Of a DNA stretch of 64,000 nt, positions 1 through 8,314 are shown in pieces (the first letter of the stretch is position 1; each line of letters opens with the position of its first letter). The DNA comes from Geomonas oryzae. Its GTDB lineage: Bacteria > Desulfobacterota > Desulfuromonadia > Geobacterales > Geobacteraceae. The DNA lies in NCBI RefSeq assembly GCF_004117875.1, contig NZ_RAHW01000005.1, positions 62,001-126,000 on the forward strand. The letters run 5' to 3'. A program made the translations under genes and the position numbers. A model generated the notes under the pieces. It had not been told where the DNA came from and did not search any database. It saw only the letters and a list, made by a program, of their open reading frames with translations.

Positions 1-381
1 CACCTCGTCGCTCACCCACACGGGGAGGCGGTATTTCAGGGAAAAGAGCATCGCCTCGGCCACGTGCACTTCGAGCCGGATCTCTTCGGCCGCGCCGTCG
101 ACGACCCGCACCGAAGCGGTGAAGACGCCGTCGCGCAGGCTCTCGACGTAGATGCCGACTACGGTCATGCCGAGGTGCTCGATCAGCGCGCTGAAGACGT
201 CACGTCGGGCGGTGCGGGCGCTCATCTCCCGCCCCACGAACTGCGCGGCGAAGGAAACCGACTCGGAGGCGTTGATCCAGACCGGCACGGCGAACTTCTC
301 CTCGGGATCCTTCAGGATGATGACCGGCATCTGTGCGATGGCATCCATGGCGAAGCCGAATACCTTCATCTCGACGTACAT
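1..381 (-). CDS. Bifunctional nuclease family (DUF151) protein, C-terminus cut by window edge
   Basis: The gene reads off the left edge, so only its first 127 codons are present. The translation opens MYVEMKVFGFAMDAIAQMP and continues with the conserved DUF151 pattern (VIILKDPEEKFAVPVWI, then a run of charged residues around ALIEHLGMTVVGIYVESL). DUF151 proteins are small soluble enzymes called bifunctional nucleases after a plant member with RNase and DNase activity; the bacterial role is not settled. The ATG at 381 follows a purine-rich stretch (GGGGGAGAAGGAA) and lies 19 bases after the miaB stop, so the two are probably co-transcribed. The family assignment rests on sequence pattern alone. 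Confidence 0.85.
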   Translation of the reverse strand, partial: MYVEMKVFGFAMDAIAQMPVIILKDPEEKFAVPVWINASESVSFAAQFVGREMSARTARRDVFSALIEHLGMTVVGIYVESLRDGVFTASVRVVDGAAEEIRLEVHVAEAMLFSLKYRLPVWVSDEV

Positions 382-400
382 CGGTTCCTTCTCCCCCTTC

Positions 401-1726
401 TCAGGCATGCAGGATCTCCCCTTTGAGCAGGGTCTGCAGCCCTTCGGTGATGCGCACCTCGACGATACGCCCGGCCAGGGCCAGGTCTCCATGCAGGACC
501 GTCCCCCGGTTGCCTCCGGTTCTGCCGAAGAGGGAGTCGCCGCTGCTGCTAGCGCCCTCCACCAGCACCCGCTGCACGCTCCCCACCAGGCTCTGGTTCC
601 TCTCCAGGGTGATCCGCTTCTGTGCTGACTGCAGGAGCTCCAGGCGTCCCTGCTTCTCCTTCCTGGTCACCTCGTCGGGGAAATCTGCGGCCTTCGTGCC
701 CGGACGGGGGGAATAGATGAAGGAGAAGAGATCGGCATAGCGCACCTCCTCGATGAGTTCCATGGTCTCCCGGAAAGCCGCTTCGTCCTCGCCGGGAAAA
801 CCTACGATCATGTCGCCGGTGATCTGGATTCCGGGGCAGGCCTGCTCCAGCGCGCGCACCTTGGCGAGGTAGTCGGCGCGGGTGTAGCCGCGGTTCATCC
901 TCTTCAGCACCTCATCGCTGCCGGACTGGGCGGGGAGGTGGATGTGCGGGGCGAGTTTCGGAATCTGCGCGAAGCAGTCGATCAACCTCGGGGAGATGTC
1001 TTTTGGGTGCGAGGTGGTGAAGCGAAGCCTTTCAATCCCGTCCACCTCGGCCACCCGGAAGAGGAGCTCGGCGAAGTCGGGCGCCGCGTCCTCCTTGAAG
1101 CCGTAAGAGTTCACGTTCTGCCCCAAGAGGGTGACTTCGGTGACGCCTGCCGCGGCGAGTGCCGCCACCTCCTCGACCACCTTGTCGGTGCTTCTGCTGA
1201 TTTCGCGCCCGCGCACATGCGGCACGATGCAGTAGGCGCAGAAGTTGTCACACCCCTGCATGACGGTGACGAAACGGGTTACGCCCCCCTCGTTCTCGGC
1301 GTGCGGGAAGAGGTCGAAGCGTTTTTCGTCGTCGAGAAAGTCGGTGGCGACGCTTTTTTTCCCCTGCTCCGCCCCGGCGACCATTTTCTGCAGCAGGTGC
1401 AGGTTGTGCGTGCCGAAAACCAGGTCGACGAAGGGGGCCTTCTTCAGGAGTTCCTCTCCTTCCTGCTGGGCCACGCACCCGCCGACGCCGATGATGAGTT
1501 CGGGACGCTTCTTCTTCATCGACTTGAACCTGCCGAGATGGCCGTACATGCGCTGCTCGGCGGTCGCCCGGATGCTGCAGGTGTTCAGCAGCACCAGGTC
1601 GGCTTCTCCCGGCTCCTGCGTCTGCCCGTAGCCCATCCCCTTCATCAGGGTCACTATTTTTTCGGAATCGCTCACGTTCATCTGGCAACCGAACGTTTCC
1701 AGGTAAAGCTTTTTTGCCTTGATCAC
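401..1726 (-). CDS. miaB: tRNA-2-methylthio-N6-dimethylallyladenosine synthase MiaB
   Basis: MiaB is a radical-SAM enzyme that adds a methylthio group to i6A37 in tRNAs reading UNN codons. The 441-residue product has the N-terminal UPF0004 domain (LYLETFGCQMNVSDSEK, with cysteines that bind the auxiliary cluster), the radical-SAM CxxxCxxC motif in GCDNFCAYCIVPHVRGRE, and a C-terminal TRAM-like domain. Length is normal for the family. Two in-frame GTG starts exist, at 1732 and 1726. I chose 1726 because AGGA sits about 7 bases before it, whereas it almost touches the first GTG. The DUF151 gene follows 19 bases downstream. Confidence 0.95.
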   Translation of the reverse strand: MIKAKKLYLETFGCQMNVSDSEKIVTLMKGMGYGQTQEPGEADLVLLNTCSIRATAEQRMYGHLGRFKSMKKKRPELIIGVGGCVAQQEGEELLKKAPFVDLVFGTHNLHLLQKMVAGAEQGKKSVATDFLDDEKRFDLFPHAENEGGVTRFVTVMQGCDNFCAYCIVPHVRGREISRSTDKVVEEVAALAAAGVTEVTLLGQNVNSYGFKEDAAPDFAELLFRVAEVDGIERLRFTTSHPKDISPRLIDCFAQIPKLAPHIHLPAQSGSDEVLKRMNRGYTRADYLAKVRALEQACPGIQITGDMIVGFPGEDEAAFRETMELIEEVRYADLFSFIYSPRPGTKAADFPDEVTRKEKQGRLELLQSAQKRITLERNQSLVGSVQRVLVEGASSSGDSLFGRTGGNRGTVLHGDLALAGRIVEVRITEGLQTLLKGEILHA

Positions 1727-1732
1727 GCCCAC

Positions 1733-2180
1733 ATCCTGTCGGTTAAATTGGTGAATAGTACGGGAATTCGCGGCTTGCCGTCAACACCTATTAGCGTCTT
1801 CCACGCCCCCCGCCCCCCAGTCAGTGAATACAATATTAATGCATATAAATCATGGACCTAGCGATATATTCGAGAAAAAATATATTGACATATCACGCGC
1901 GCTGGATTTATAAGTCTCATTAGGAGTCCCGGCAAGCGCCCCGCTCCAAAATCCCACTGACGCACGACCCTTCCAATCCAGATTTTATTAATGACTGGAT
2001 AACTCTGGAACCATTATAAATCTCCAAAAATACACATTTCCCCTAAATCTACCGGTCAATGCGCCGATTAGGGCAGTAGCGTCCAGCGTTTAATGAGTTA
2101 CCTCGGCACGACAACGTGCATCTGCAATATTCTCTGAAGAAAGTTGGTTCAACACCAGCGAACAGAAAAAGGAGAAGTAC
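1733..2180. other. Intergenic leader region between miaB and the porin gene
   Basis: About 450 bases without a convincing gene, clearly more AT-rich than its surroundings. It holds a good sigma-70-type promoter on the plus strand near 1885-1914, which leaves an untranslated leader of roughly 260 bases before the porin start. I saw no riboswitch or tRNA-like fold. Confidence 0.6.
1885..1914 (+). promoter_or_regulatory. Predicted sigma-70 promoter for the porin/cytochrome module
   Basis: A perfect TTGACA (1885-1890) is followed after 17-18 bases by TTATAA/TATAAG (1908-1914) in AT-rich sequence. It reads toward the porin at 2181. No transcript data are available. Confidence 0.5.
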
Positions 2181-3920
2181 ATGAAAAAACTGGAAAAGCT
2201 GTTGGTAGGCGCAGCCCTTTGCGCACTGGCTGTTCCGGCGGCCGCGCAGGCGGACGACCAGGAAATGCAGAAGAAGATCGACGACCTCACCAAGAAGGTG
2301 CAGAAACTCGAGGAGCAGCAGAAGAACTCCGACCCGAAGAAGATCGCCGACCTCACCAAGAAGGTTGACAAGATCGAGGAAAAATCCCTCGGCAAGTGGC
2401 TCACCATCGGTGGCGACTACCGCTTCAGGCTCGACAACCTGAACGGCCGTACCGTCGGCTACACCGACGCAAACGGCACCTTCACCAACGCGGCCAACCA
2501 GCTGCAGGCTGCTTTCTTTGCCGACCCGACCGGCCCGAGCGCCGCTCCGGGCATGAACGCGGCTATGCTTAGCGGTCTGATGAACTTCTCCAACGCCATG
2601 TCGGGTGTAAGGACCTACTCGCAGGCAGGGCAGTTCCTCCAGACCCCCACCACCCAGCAGATGCTCGGCGGCCTCAACAACTTCGCCGCAACCGTTCCCG
2701 CCTACAAGCCGAACAACGACACCCTTTACACCAACCGCTTGGGCCTCAACCTGCACGCCAAGGCGACCAAGGACGTGACCGTGAACGTCCGCCTGCTCGC
2801 ATACAAGGTGTTCGGCGCCCAGGACGACAACGCCGTGACCAACTCCGGCGGCACCCCGTTCTTCGCCGACCGCGTCGGGACCTTCGACGGCACGCTGGGC
2901 CACGTTCCCTCCTCGAGCCTGCTGAACGTCGACCGCGCTTACGCCACCTGGAGCAACATCGCCGACCAGCCGATCTGGTTCTCCGTAGGTCGCCGCCCCT
3001 CCACCGACGGGGCGCCTAACAACCTGCGTACCAACAACGAGCGCCCGGGCAACGGCGGCACTCCGGCACTTCTCGTCGATTACGCCTTTGACGGCATGAC
3101 CATCGGCTGGGCACCGGACATCGAAGGGCTCCCCGGCGCTTACGCCAAGATCTGCTACGGCCGCGGTTTCGAGGGTGGTTTCGAGACCACCACGAACAAC
3201 CTGAAAGACACCGACATGCTCGGTCTCGCCATCATCCCGGTCGACACCGACCCGCTGCGCGTCTGGCTGCAGTACAACCGCGGCTTCAACATCTTCGACT
3301 TCCCGGCGATGAAAGACACCGCGTTCGGCAACACCTACCCGTCCACCGACCTCGGCGCCATCGACTGGTACGGTGCCGGCGCGATGAGCACCCTGAAGAA
3401 CATCGGCCCGGGCAACCTGAACTTCTTCGCCGACGCAGGCCTCAGCGTCACCCACCCGAACGACAACGTCTCCTCTCAGGCCGGCTTCCAGGGCCTCATG
3501 ACCGGCGGCTTCTTCGATCCGGAAAAACCGACCAGCAAGACCGGCTGGGCGGCATATGCGGGTGCACGCTACGACTACACCCCGACCAAGACCAAGGTCG
3601 GCGTCGAGTACAACCACGGCTCCAAGAACTGGATCACCTTCGCTCCTGCTGCTGACGATATGTGGACCACCAAGCTCGGGACACGCGGTAACGTCTACGA
3701 AGGCTACCTGATCCAGGAGATCAACTCCAAGCCGGTTTCCTCCTACCTCTCCAAGGCCTTCTTCAGGGTCGGCTTCCAGTGGTACGACTTCGACTACACC
3801 GGGAGCAACAACTGGGTAGGCGCTCCGGTGAAGATTTCCGAAGTGAACAACAGGATGATGATGCTGACCCCGGTAAAATACGCTCGTGACATCTACGCTA
3901 CCTTCGAGGTCAAATTCTAG
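2181..3920 (+). CDS. Large outer-membrane porin-like protein (DUF3373-like)
   Basis: The 579-residue product has a signal peptide (MKKLEKLLVGAALCALAVPA, cleavage near AQA), then a short coiled coil of repeated lysine/glutamate heptads (KKIDDLTKKVQKLEEQ and a second copy, about residues 30-70), then a long beta-strand-rich region starting GKWLTIGGDYRFRL. It ends in YATFEVKF, with the terminal aromatic residue typical of outer-membrane barrels. The coiled coil plus barrel layout recalls porins that trimerise above the membrane, and the barrel start resembles DUF3373 proteins of Geobacter relatives. The start has a strong AAAAGGAG site. Two octaheme cytochromes lie downstream, so it may be the pore part of an electron conduit. 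That role is inference. Confidence 0.75.
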   Translation: MKKLEKLLVGAALCALAVPAAAQADDQEMQKKIDDLTKKVQKLEEQQKNSDPKKIADLTKKVDKIEEKSLGKWLTIGGDYRFRLDNLNGRTVGYTDANGTFTNAANQLQAAFFADPTGPSAAPGMNAAMLSGLMNFSNAMSGVRTYSQAGQFLQTPTTQQMLGGLNNFAATVPAYKPNNDTLYTNRLGLNLHAKATKDVTVNVRLLAYKVFGAQDDNAVTNSGGTPFFADRVGTFDGTLGHVPSSSLLNVDRAYATWSNIADQPIWFSVGRRPSTDGAPNNLRTNNERPGNGGTPALLVDYAFDGMTIGWAPDIEGLPGAYAKICYGRGFEGGFETTTNNLKDTDMLGLAIIPVDTDPLRVWLQYNRGFNIFDFPAMKDTAFGNTYPSTDLGAIDWYGAGAMSTLKNIGPGNLNFFADAGLSVTHPNDNVSSQAGFQGLMTGGFFDPEKPTSKTGWAAYAGARYDYTPTKTKVGVEYNHGSKNWITFAPAADDMWTTKLGTRGNVYEGYLIQEINSKPVSSYLSKAFFRVGFQWYDFDYTGSNNWVGAPVKISEVNNRMMMLTPVKYARDIYATFEVKF

Positions 3921-3952
3921 GACGTAGCAGCACCAGACGAAACACCATGCAC

Positions 3953-3977
3953 AGGGGCGGCGGCCAAGCCGCCGCCC
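3953..3977 (+). other. Intercistronic GC-rich stem-loop after the porin gene
   Basis: GGGGCGGCGG, a 4-base loop and its complement form a very stable hairpin 30 bases after the porin stop. No T-tract follows, and a ribosome site for the next gene starts within 10 bases. It looks more like an mRNA-stabilising or processing element than a full terminator. Confidence 0.5.
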
Positions 3978-3996
3978 CCATAAAAGGAGAACGAAG

Positions 3997-4326
3997 ATGA
4001 AAAAAGCAGTTTCGGTAATGGTCCTGGTAGCAGTTGCAGCGCTCAGCATCCTCTGCTTCGGCAGCATGGCAAGCGCAGGCGAAGAGATCAAGATGGTAGG
4101 CGTGATCACCAAGATCGAGATCGCCGGCCCCGACGCAAAAACCGCCACCGCCACCCTGAAGGACAACAAAACCGAGCAGCCCGTGGTCATCACCGTGAAC
4201 GACGACCTCACCCTGGACAAGTTCAAGGACCACAGGATCGTCGAAGGGGACGAGATCCGCTGCAAGTACGAGGTTATCGACGGCAAGAACGTCTCCAAAC
4301 TGTTCAGGAAAACAGCGGGCTGCTAG
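3997..4326 (+). CDS. Small secreted protein of unknown function
   Basis: The product has 109 residues with a clear signal peptide (MKKAVSVMVLVAVAALSILC, cleavage near ASA-GEE). The mature part of about 80 residues is rich in lysine, aspartate and beta-branched residues and looks like one small beta domain (KMVGVITKIEIAGPDAKTAT). It ends in GC, and I do not recognise a family. It lies between the porin and the first octaheme cytochrome on the same strand, with an AAAAGGAG site, so a periplasmic accessory role in that module is plausible. No heme motif is present. Confidence 0.7.
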   Translation: MKKAVSVMVLVAVAALSILCFGSMASAGEEIKMVGVITKIEIAGPDAKTATATLKDNKTEQPVVITVNDDLTLDKFKDHRIVEGDEIRCKYEVIDGKNVSKLFRKTAGC

Positions 4327-4349
4327 TCCGACCGGGTTCCTCGTAGACG

Positions 4350-4383
4350 GCGCTGTAGTTTTCGAATTGCAGCGCTTCTTTTT
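4350..4383 (+). terminator. Weak intrinsic terminator after the small secreted protein
   Basis: GCGCTG...CAGCGC forms an imperfect stem around a TTCG loop and is followed by CTTCTTTTT. It could partly separate the porin unit from the cytochromes. Confidence 0.45.
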
Positions 4384-4468
4384 GGCCAAATGTATATCAA
4401 ATTTAATATATATAAGGCCTTAAATAGTGTTTCAGGCGGCGCCTAGCCGCTTCATCACGGGAGGTTAT

Positions 4469-5926
4469 ATGAAAGGTATTCTGGGAATTCTGGCGGGGAT
4501 CGCGATGCTTGCGGCAGCCGCCCAAGGGATGGCGGCGGTCGACCATTCCGAGTTCGTCAAGGGGCCGTTTAAAAGCGGTACCGAGGTAACCAAGGTCTGC
4601 CTTGAGTGCCACGAACAGCAGGCAGCTGACTTCATGAAAACTACCCACTGGACCTGGGCCGGGACCCCGAACATGGTCAAGGGGATGGAGAAGAGCACCA
4701 AGAAGTACGGTAAGTCCAACATGATCAACTCCTTCTGCACCTCGATCCAGGGGGGCAAGGAAGGGGTGGTGCACGAGTCCTGCGGCAAGTGCCACGCCGG
4801 TTACGGCTGGACCCGTACCAACTTCGACTTCACCGACAAGACCAAGGTCGACTGCCTCATCTGCCATGCGCAGAAGGGCAACTACACCAGGGCAGCCGTC
4901 GGCTGCGATGTCGACAGCAAGAGCATCGACAAAAAGAGCATGGACCTGAACGTTGCGGCACAAAGCGTAGGCCTGCCGGGCCGTAAGAACTGCGGTTCCT
5001 GCCACTTCTACGGCGGCGGCGGCGACGCGGTGAAAAACGCTGGTCTTGACTCCACCCTCGAGAAACCGAAGAAGTCCCAGGACGTCCACATGGGCACCAA
5101 GGAAAGCGGCGGCCAGGACATGGCCTGCCAGGCATGCCACGTCACCAAGCAGCACAAGATCGGCGGCGCCTCGAGCATGATGGCGCACTACGATACCCGC
5201 GTGAACTGTGAGCAGTGCCACTCCGGCGCGAAGGCCCCGCACAAGAAGGCCAAAAACGGCGCGATCATCAACAAGCACCTCGCGACCGTGGCATGCCAGA
5301 CCTGCCACATCCCGTTCTTCGCCAAAGGCCAGGCAACCAAGATGGCATGGCACTGGTCCGATGTGGGCAAGAACATCACCGCCGAAGAGCAGTTCGACAA
5401 GGAAACCTTCGCGAAGCACAAGGGGACCTTCATCTGGGGCATGAACGTGAAGCCGGTCTACGCCTGGAGCAACGGCCTGGTTGAGCGCTACATGGTGGGT
5501 GACAAGGTCAAGGATCCCAAGAAGCCGGTGATGATGATGCGTCCGGTCGGCGACATCAAGGACCAGAAGGCCAAGATCTACCCTTACAAGCTCTACAAGG
5601 GCGACCAGCCGATGGACTCGAAGTACAAGAACCTGATCATCTTCCAGCAGTACAAGTCCCTGTGGGTCGACTACAACTGGGATAAGGCGTGCCGCCTGGG
5701 CGCCGAAGGCTCCGGTCTCCCCTACAGCGGCAAGTACCAGTTCGTTAACACCGAGGCTTACATCGCGGCACAGCACGAGGTAGCCCCGAAGGAAGAGGCG
5801 CTGCAGTGCGGTGAGTGCCACATGGGCGGCAACCGCCTCGACTGGAAGGCGCTTGGTTACAAGGCCGACCCGATGCAGACCGGCGGCAGGCTCGCCAAAG
5901 CTGCTAAGAAGGTGGCCAAGAAGTAG
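4469..5926 (+). CDS. Octaheme c-type cytochrome, tetrathionate reductase-like family
   Basis: The 485-residue product has a signal peptide (MKGILGILAGIAMLAAAAQG) and eight CxxCH heme sites: CLECH, CGKCH, CLICH, CGSCH, CQACH, CEQCH, CQTCH and CGECH. The opening of the mature protein (EFVKGPFKSGTEV, CLECHEQQ, FMKTTHWTW) resembles octaheme tetrathionate reductase-type cytochromes of Shewanella. Family members reduce tetrathionate or nitrogen oxyanions in vitro, but the substrate here is unknown. I chose the ATG at 4469 because it has a GGAGG site and starts a signal peptide; the frame stays open 14 codons further upstream. A strong terminator follows at 5951. It probably works in the periplasm with the nearby porin and the second octaheme protein. 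Confidence 0.85.
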   Translation: MKGILGILAGIAMLAAAAQGMAAVDHSEFVKGPFKSGTEVTKVCLECHEQQAADFMKTTHWTWAGTPNMVKGMEKSTKKYGKSNMINSFCTSIQGGKEGVVHESCGKCHAGYGWTRTNFDFTDKTKVDCLICHAQKGNYTRAAVGCDVDSKSIDKKSMDLNVAAQSVGLPGRKNCGSCHFYGGGGDAVKNAGLDSTLEKPKKSQDVHMGTKESGGQDMACQACHVTKQHKIGGASSMMAHYDTRVNCEQCHSGAKAPHKKAKNGAIINKHLATVACQTCHIPFFAKGQATKMAWHWSDVGKNITAEEQFDKETFAKHKGTFIWGMNVKPVYAWSNGLVERYMVGDKVKDPKKPVMMMRPVGDIKDQKAKIYPYKLYKGDQPMDSKYKNLIIFQQYKSLWVDYNWDKACRLGAEGSGLPYSGKYQFVNTEAYIAAQHEVAPKEEALQCGECHMGGNRLDWKALGYKADPMQTGGRLAKAAKKVAKK

Positions 5927-5950
5927 TCGAAAAATCAGATAAGATGGGAC

Positions 5951-5977
5951 AAGGGGCGGAGCAATCCGCCCCTTTTT
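5951..5977 (+). terminator. Intrinsic terminator after the first octaheme cytochrome
   Basis: AAGGGGCGGA, a 4-base loop and TCCGCCCCTT form a strong stem followed by a T-run. Confidence 0.85.
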
Positions 5978-6162
5978 CCGTTGGGTCCGCGTATTGTCAC
6001 GGCGCCACCTCTCGCACGTACTGAGAGAAAGCCCCTTTGTCACCACGCGGGCGGGAAATAGTATCAGCGGAAGACTCGACATACCTCGGAAGAATACTAA
6101 ACTATTAACGCCATCTGCCGATAACATTACGGATTGCGATCAAACACACGAGGAGGGCCTTT

Positions 6163-7554
6163 ATGAGTAAGAAAAGCGTGACGGCGGTCGTGCTTTGTCT
6201 TGCCTTGGCAGCGACGGCTGCCCTGGCAGCAAGCGAACATCCCGGGAAAGAATCCATCGAGAAGAGCGGCTACAAGGGGCCCGAGACCTGTGAGGAGTGC
6301 CACCCAGGCACCGCCAAGGCCTTTCTGGACACGGTGCACTGGAAGCACGCATCCAAGGTAACCAACGTGGACAACATCAACCCGAAGCTTGAGTACGGGA
6401 TGAAAAACCGCATCTACGTCATGTGCAACGGAAACGACATCGTTAACAACCTGAAGGAGATCCCGAAGAGCCCGGTCACCGGCAAGAGCAAGTTCTCCGG
6501 ATGCAACACCTGCCATCCGGGCAACCACCTCTCCGACGTCGGCAGCACCGGCCCCGCCGCGGCAGCCGCGGTCGACTGCCTGGTCTGCCACTCCACCGAA
6601 TACGACTTCCGGCAGAGAAAGGCGTTCAAGAACGAAAAAGGGGAAGTGGTCATGGGACAGGACCGCAGCACCAAGGCGGCACTTGCCATCGGCAAGCCTA
6701 CCGTCAAGAACTGCATGGTCTGTCATGAGGCGGCAGGTGGCGGCGTCATCGTGAAGCGCGGCTTCTCCTTCACCAAGGACACCGATGCGCATGCCGCCAA
6801 GGGGATGGTCTGCGTGGACTGTCACAAGACGAAAAACCACAAGATGCCTACCGGTCACGATCCCAACAACTGGGCGAACGACGGCGTGTTCCTCTCCTGC
6901 GCCGACACCTCCTGCCACGGCGTGAAACCGCACAAGGACGCCGATCTTAACCGCCACAGCGCGAAGATCGCCTGCCAGACCTGTCATATCCCCCGCACCG
7001 GGGGAGCCTTCGCCAAGGACTTCACGGTGTGGGAACAGACCCCGGACAAGTTCTACGAGCCGACCACGCTGAAGAAAGAGGCGAACGAGACGACGCCCGC
7101 GTACGCCTGGTACAACGGGACGGTGAAGAACACGCCGCATTTCATCGGCCCCAAGGGGAGCAGGAAGGACGGCAAGAGCAAGATCACCCCGTTCAAGATC
7201 TTCCAGGGGAGGGCCTACTACAACAAACAGACGGGCGAGCTTCTTTCCATGGACTTCGCCCAGCCGATGTCCAACGGCGATACCCGCGCCGGAGTGCTCT
7301 CCGCGGCGAAAACCCTCGGCCTCAAGAACCCGGAGAAGATAGCCAAGGAGGCGGTGCCGGGTTGGCAGACGATCTACTTCGGCAGCAACCACCTGGTCAC
7401 CAAGACGAAGGCGCTTTACTGCGCGAATTGCCACGCTCCCAACGGCGTGCTCAACTTCAAGGATTTAGGCTACAGCGATAAGGAGATCGTGAAGCTGACA
7501 AGTCCTGAGCTCTACATGGAGAAGGTTGCCAAGAAACAGAAGGAAGAGTGGTAG
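6163..7554 (+). CDS. Second octaheme c-type cytochrome with one CX4CH heme site
   Basis: The 463-residue product has a signal peptide (MSKKSVTAVVLCLALAATAA). It has seven CxxCH sites (CEECH, CNTCH, CLVCH, CMVCH, CVDCH, CQTCH, CANCH) and one expanded site, CADTSCH, near residue 246, giving eight predicted hemes. It shares blocks with the preceding cytochrome in the same order (VDCLxCH, ACQTCHIP, AYAWxNG), so the two are diverged paralogues. The ATG has a GAGGAGG site. It is separated from the first cytochrome by a terminator and about 190 AT-rich bases, so it probably has its own promoter. A strong terminator follows. Confidence 0.85.
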   Translation: MSKKSVTAVVLCLALAATAALAASEHPGKESIEKSGYKGPETCEECHPGTAKAFLDTVHWKHASKVTNVDNINPKLEYGMKNRIYVMCNGNDIVNNLKEIPKSPVTGKSKFSGCNTCHPGNHLSDVGSTGPAAAAAVDCLVCHSTEYDFRQRKAFKNEKGEVVMGQDRSTKAALAIGKPTVKNCMVCHEAAGGGVIVKRGFSFTKDTDAHAAKGMVCVDCHKTKNHKMPTGHDPNNWANDGVFLSCADTSCHGVKPHKDADLNRHSAKIACQTCHIPRTGGAFAKDFTVWEQTPDKFYEPTTLKKEANETTPAYAWYNGTVKNTPHFIGPKGSRKDGKSKITPFKIFQGRAYYNKQTGELLSMDFAQPMSNGDTRAGVLSAAKTLGLKNPEKIAKEAVPGWQTIYFGSNHLVTKTKALYCANCHAPNGVLNFKDLGYSDKEIVKLTSPELYMEKVAKKQKEEW

Positions 7555-7580
7555 GCATTCTCTTCGCGGTAACGAATGAA

Positions 7581-7611
7581 AAAGGCCCTCCTGCAAAGGA
7601 GGGCCTTTTTT
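7581..7611 (+). terminator. Intrinsic terminator after the second octaheme cytochrome
   Basis: AAAGGCCCTCC, loop TGCAAA, GGAGGGCCTTTTTT: a perfect stem with a T-run. Confidence 0.9.
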
Positions 7612-7648
7612 AGTTCATGGTTATGAGCGCGAATGGGACGGGAAGAAG

Positions 7649-7677
7649 GGGGACTGGCACCTGCGGAGCCAGTCCCC
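7649..7677. repeat. Dispersed GGGGACTGGC hairpin repeat
   Basis: GGGGACTGGC pairs with GCCAGTCCCC across a 9-base loop (7659-7667), just past the methyltransferase stop. Closely related hairpins occur at 54651-54680 and 54727-54756. It may also end the methyltransferase transcript. Confidence 0.6.
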
Positions 7678-7684
7678 TTAGCCG

Positions 7685-8314
7685 CTACCTGCGTCCAAGG
7701 CAGAGCAGCACAGGATACGGGACTACCGCACCGTTTTCACGTTTCTTGTCTACCGTTGTGGCGGTCACCACACGGACATCGGTGAGGCCGCATCGGGAAA
7801 ATGCCTCGGTGAGAAACTCCCTGGAGAAACCATGGTGCAAAACCCCTTTCGGGTCGTCGTGAAAGGTGCCGTCCTCGCTCTCGAGATCGGCCAGGGCGAG
7901 CCAACCGCCGGGGTTGAGGGATTGGGCAAGAGAGTTGATAAGACTCGCCACGTCCTGTACGTGGTGCAGTGTCATGCTGCTCACGATCAGGTCGTAGCTT
8001 TGCTCGAGTTCCTGATGTTCCAGATCCAGCAGCACGGTGGAAACGTTGGATAGTCCGCGCTCTTTGATCTTGCGCTGCAGAACTTCCAGCATCCCATTGG
8101 AGCTGTCGGCGCCGGTAATACGGCCAACCAGGGGCTGCAGCCCCAGTGTGACCAGCCCGCTGCCGCAACCGTAGTCAAGGGCCTGCATGGAGGGGGTGAG
8201 GGGAAGTTCCCGGCGCATGGCCGCCACCACTTCTTGCGCGAGCTTCAGACGACGGGGTTCCTCGTCCCATTTTTCGGCTACGGCATCGAAATCCCGCTTG
8301 TTGTCGTTTTGCAT
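7685..8314 (-). CDS. Class I SAM-dependent methyltransferase
   Basis: The 209-residue product has the class I methyltransferase fold: motif I in ALDYGCGSGLVTLGL, an acidic residue after strand 2 (ITGADSSNGML), and the post-motif block LIVSSMTLHHV. It is related to the UbiE/Methyltransf_11 group, but the substrate cannot be told from sequence. It stands alone between the cytochrome terminator and the rpsT promoter region, and no operon partner is visible. The ATG at 8314 starts a natural N-terminus (MQNDNKRDFDAVAEKWDEEP). Confidence 0.8.
   Translation of the reverse strand: MQNDNKRDFDAVAEKWDEEPRRLKLAQEVVAAMRRELPLTPSMQALDYGCGSGLVTLGLQPLVGRITGADSSNGMLEVLQRKIKERGLSNVSTVLLDLEHQELEQSYDLIVSSMTLHHVQDVASLINSLAQSLNPGGWLALADLESEDGTFHDDPKGVLHHGFSREFLTEAFSRCGLTDVRVVTATTVDKKRENGAVVPYPVLLCLGRR

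Noticed and set aside
2049-4298. 749-codon open frame antisense to the porin gene
   Set aside because: The plus strand has a full barrel protein with signal peptide and ribosome site. The antisense product has no family pattern and arises from biased third positions.
4403-6127. 574-codon open frame antisense to the first octaheme cytochrome
   Set aside because: The plus strand carries eight heme motifs and a signal peptide; the antisense product is low-complexity.
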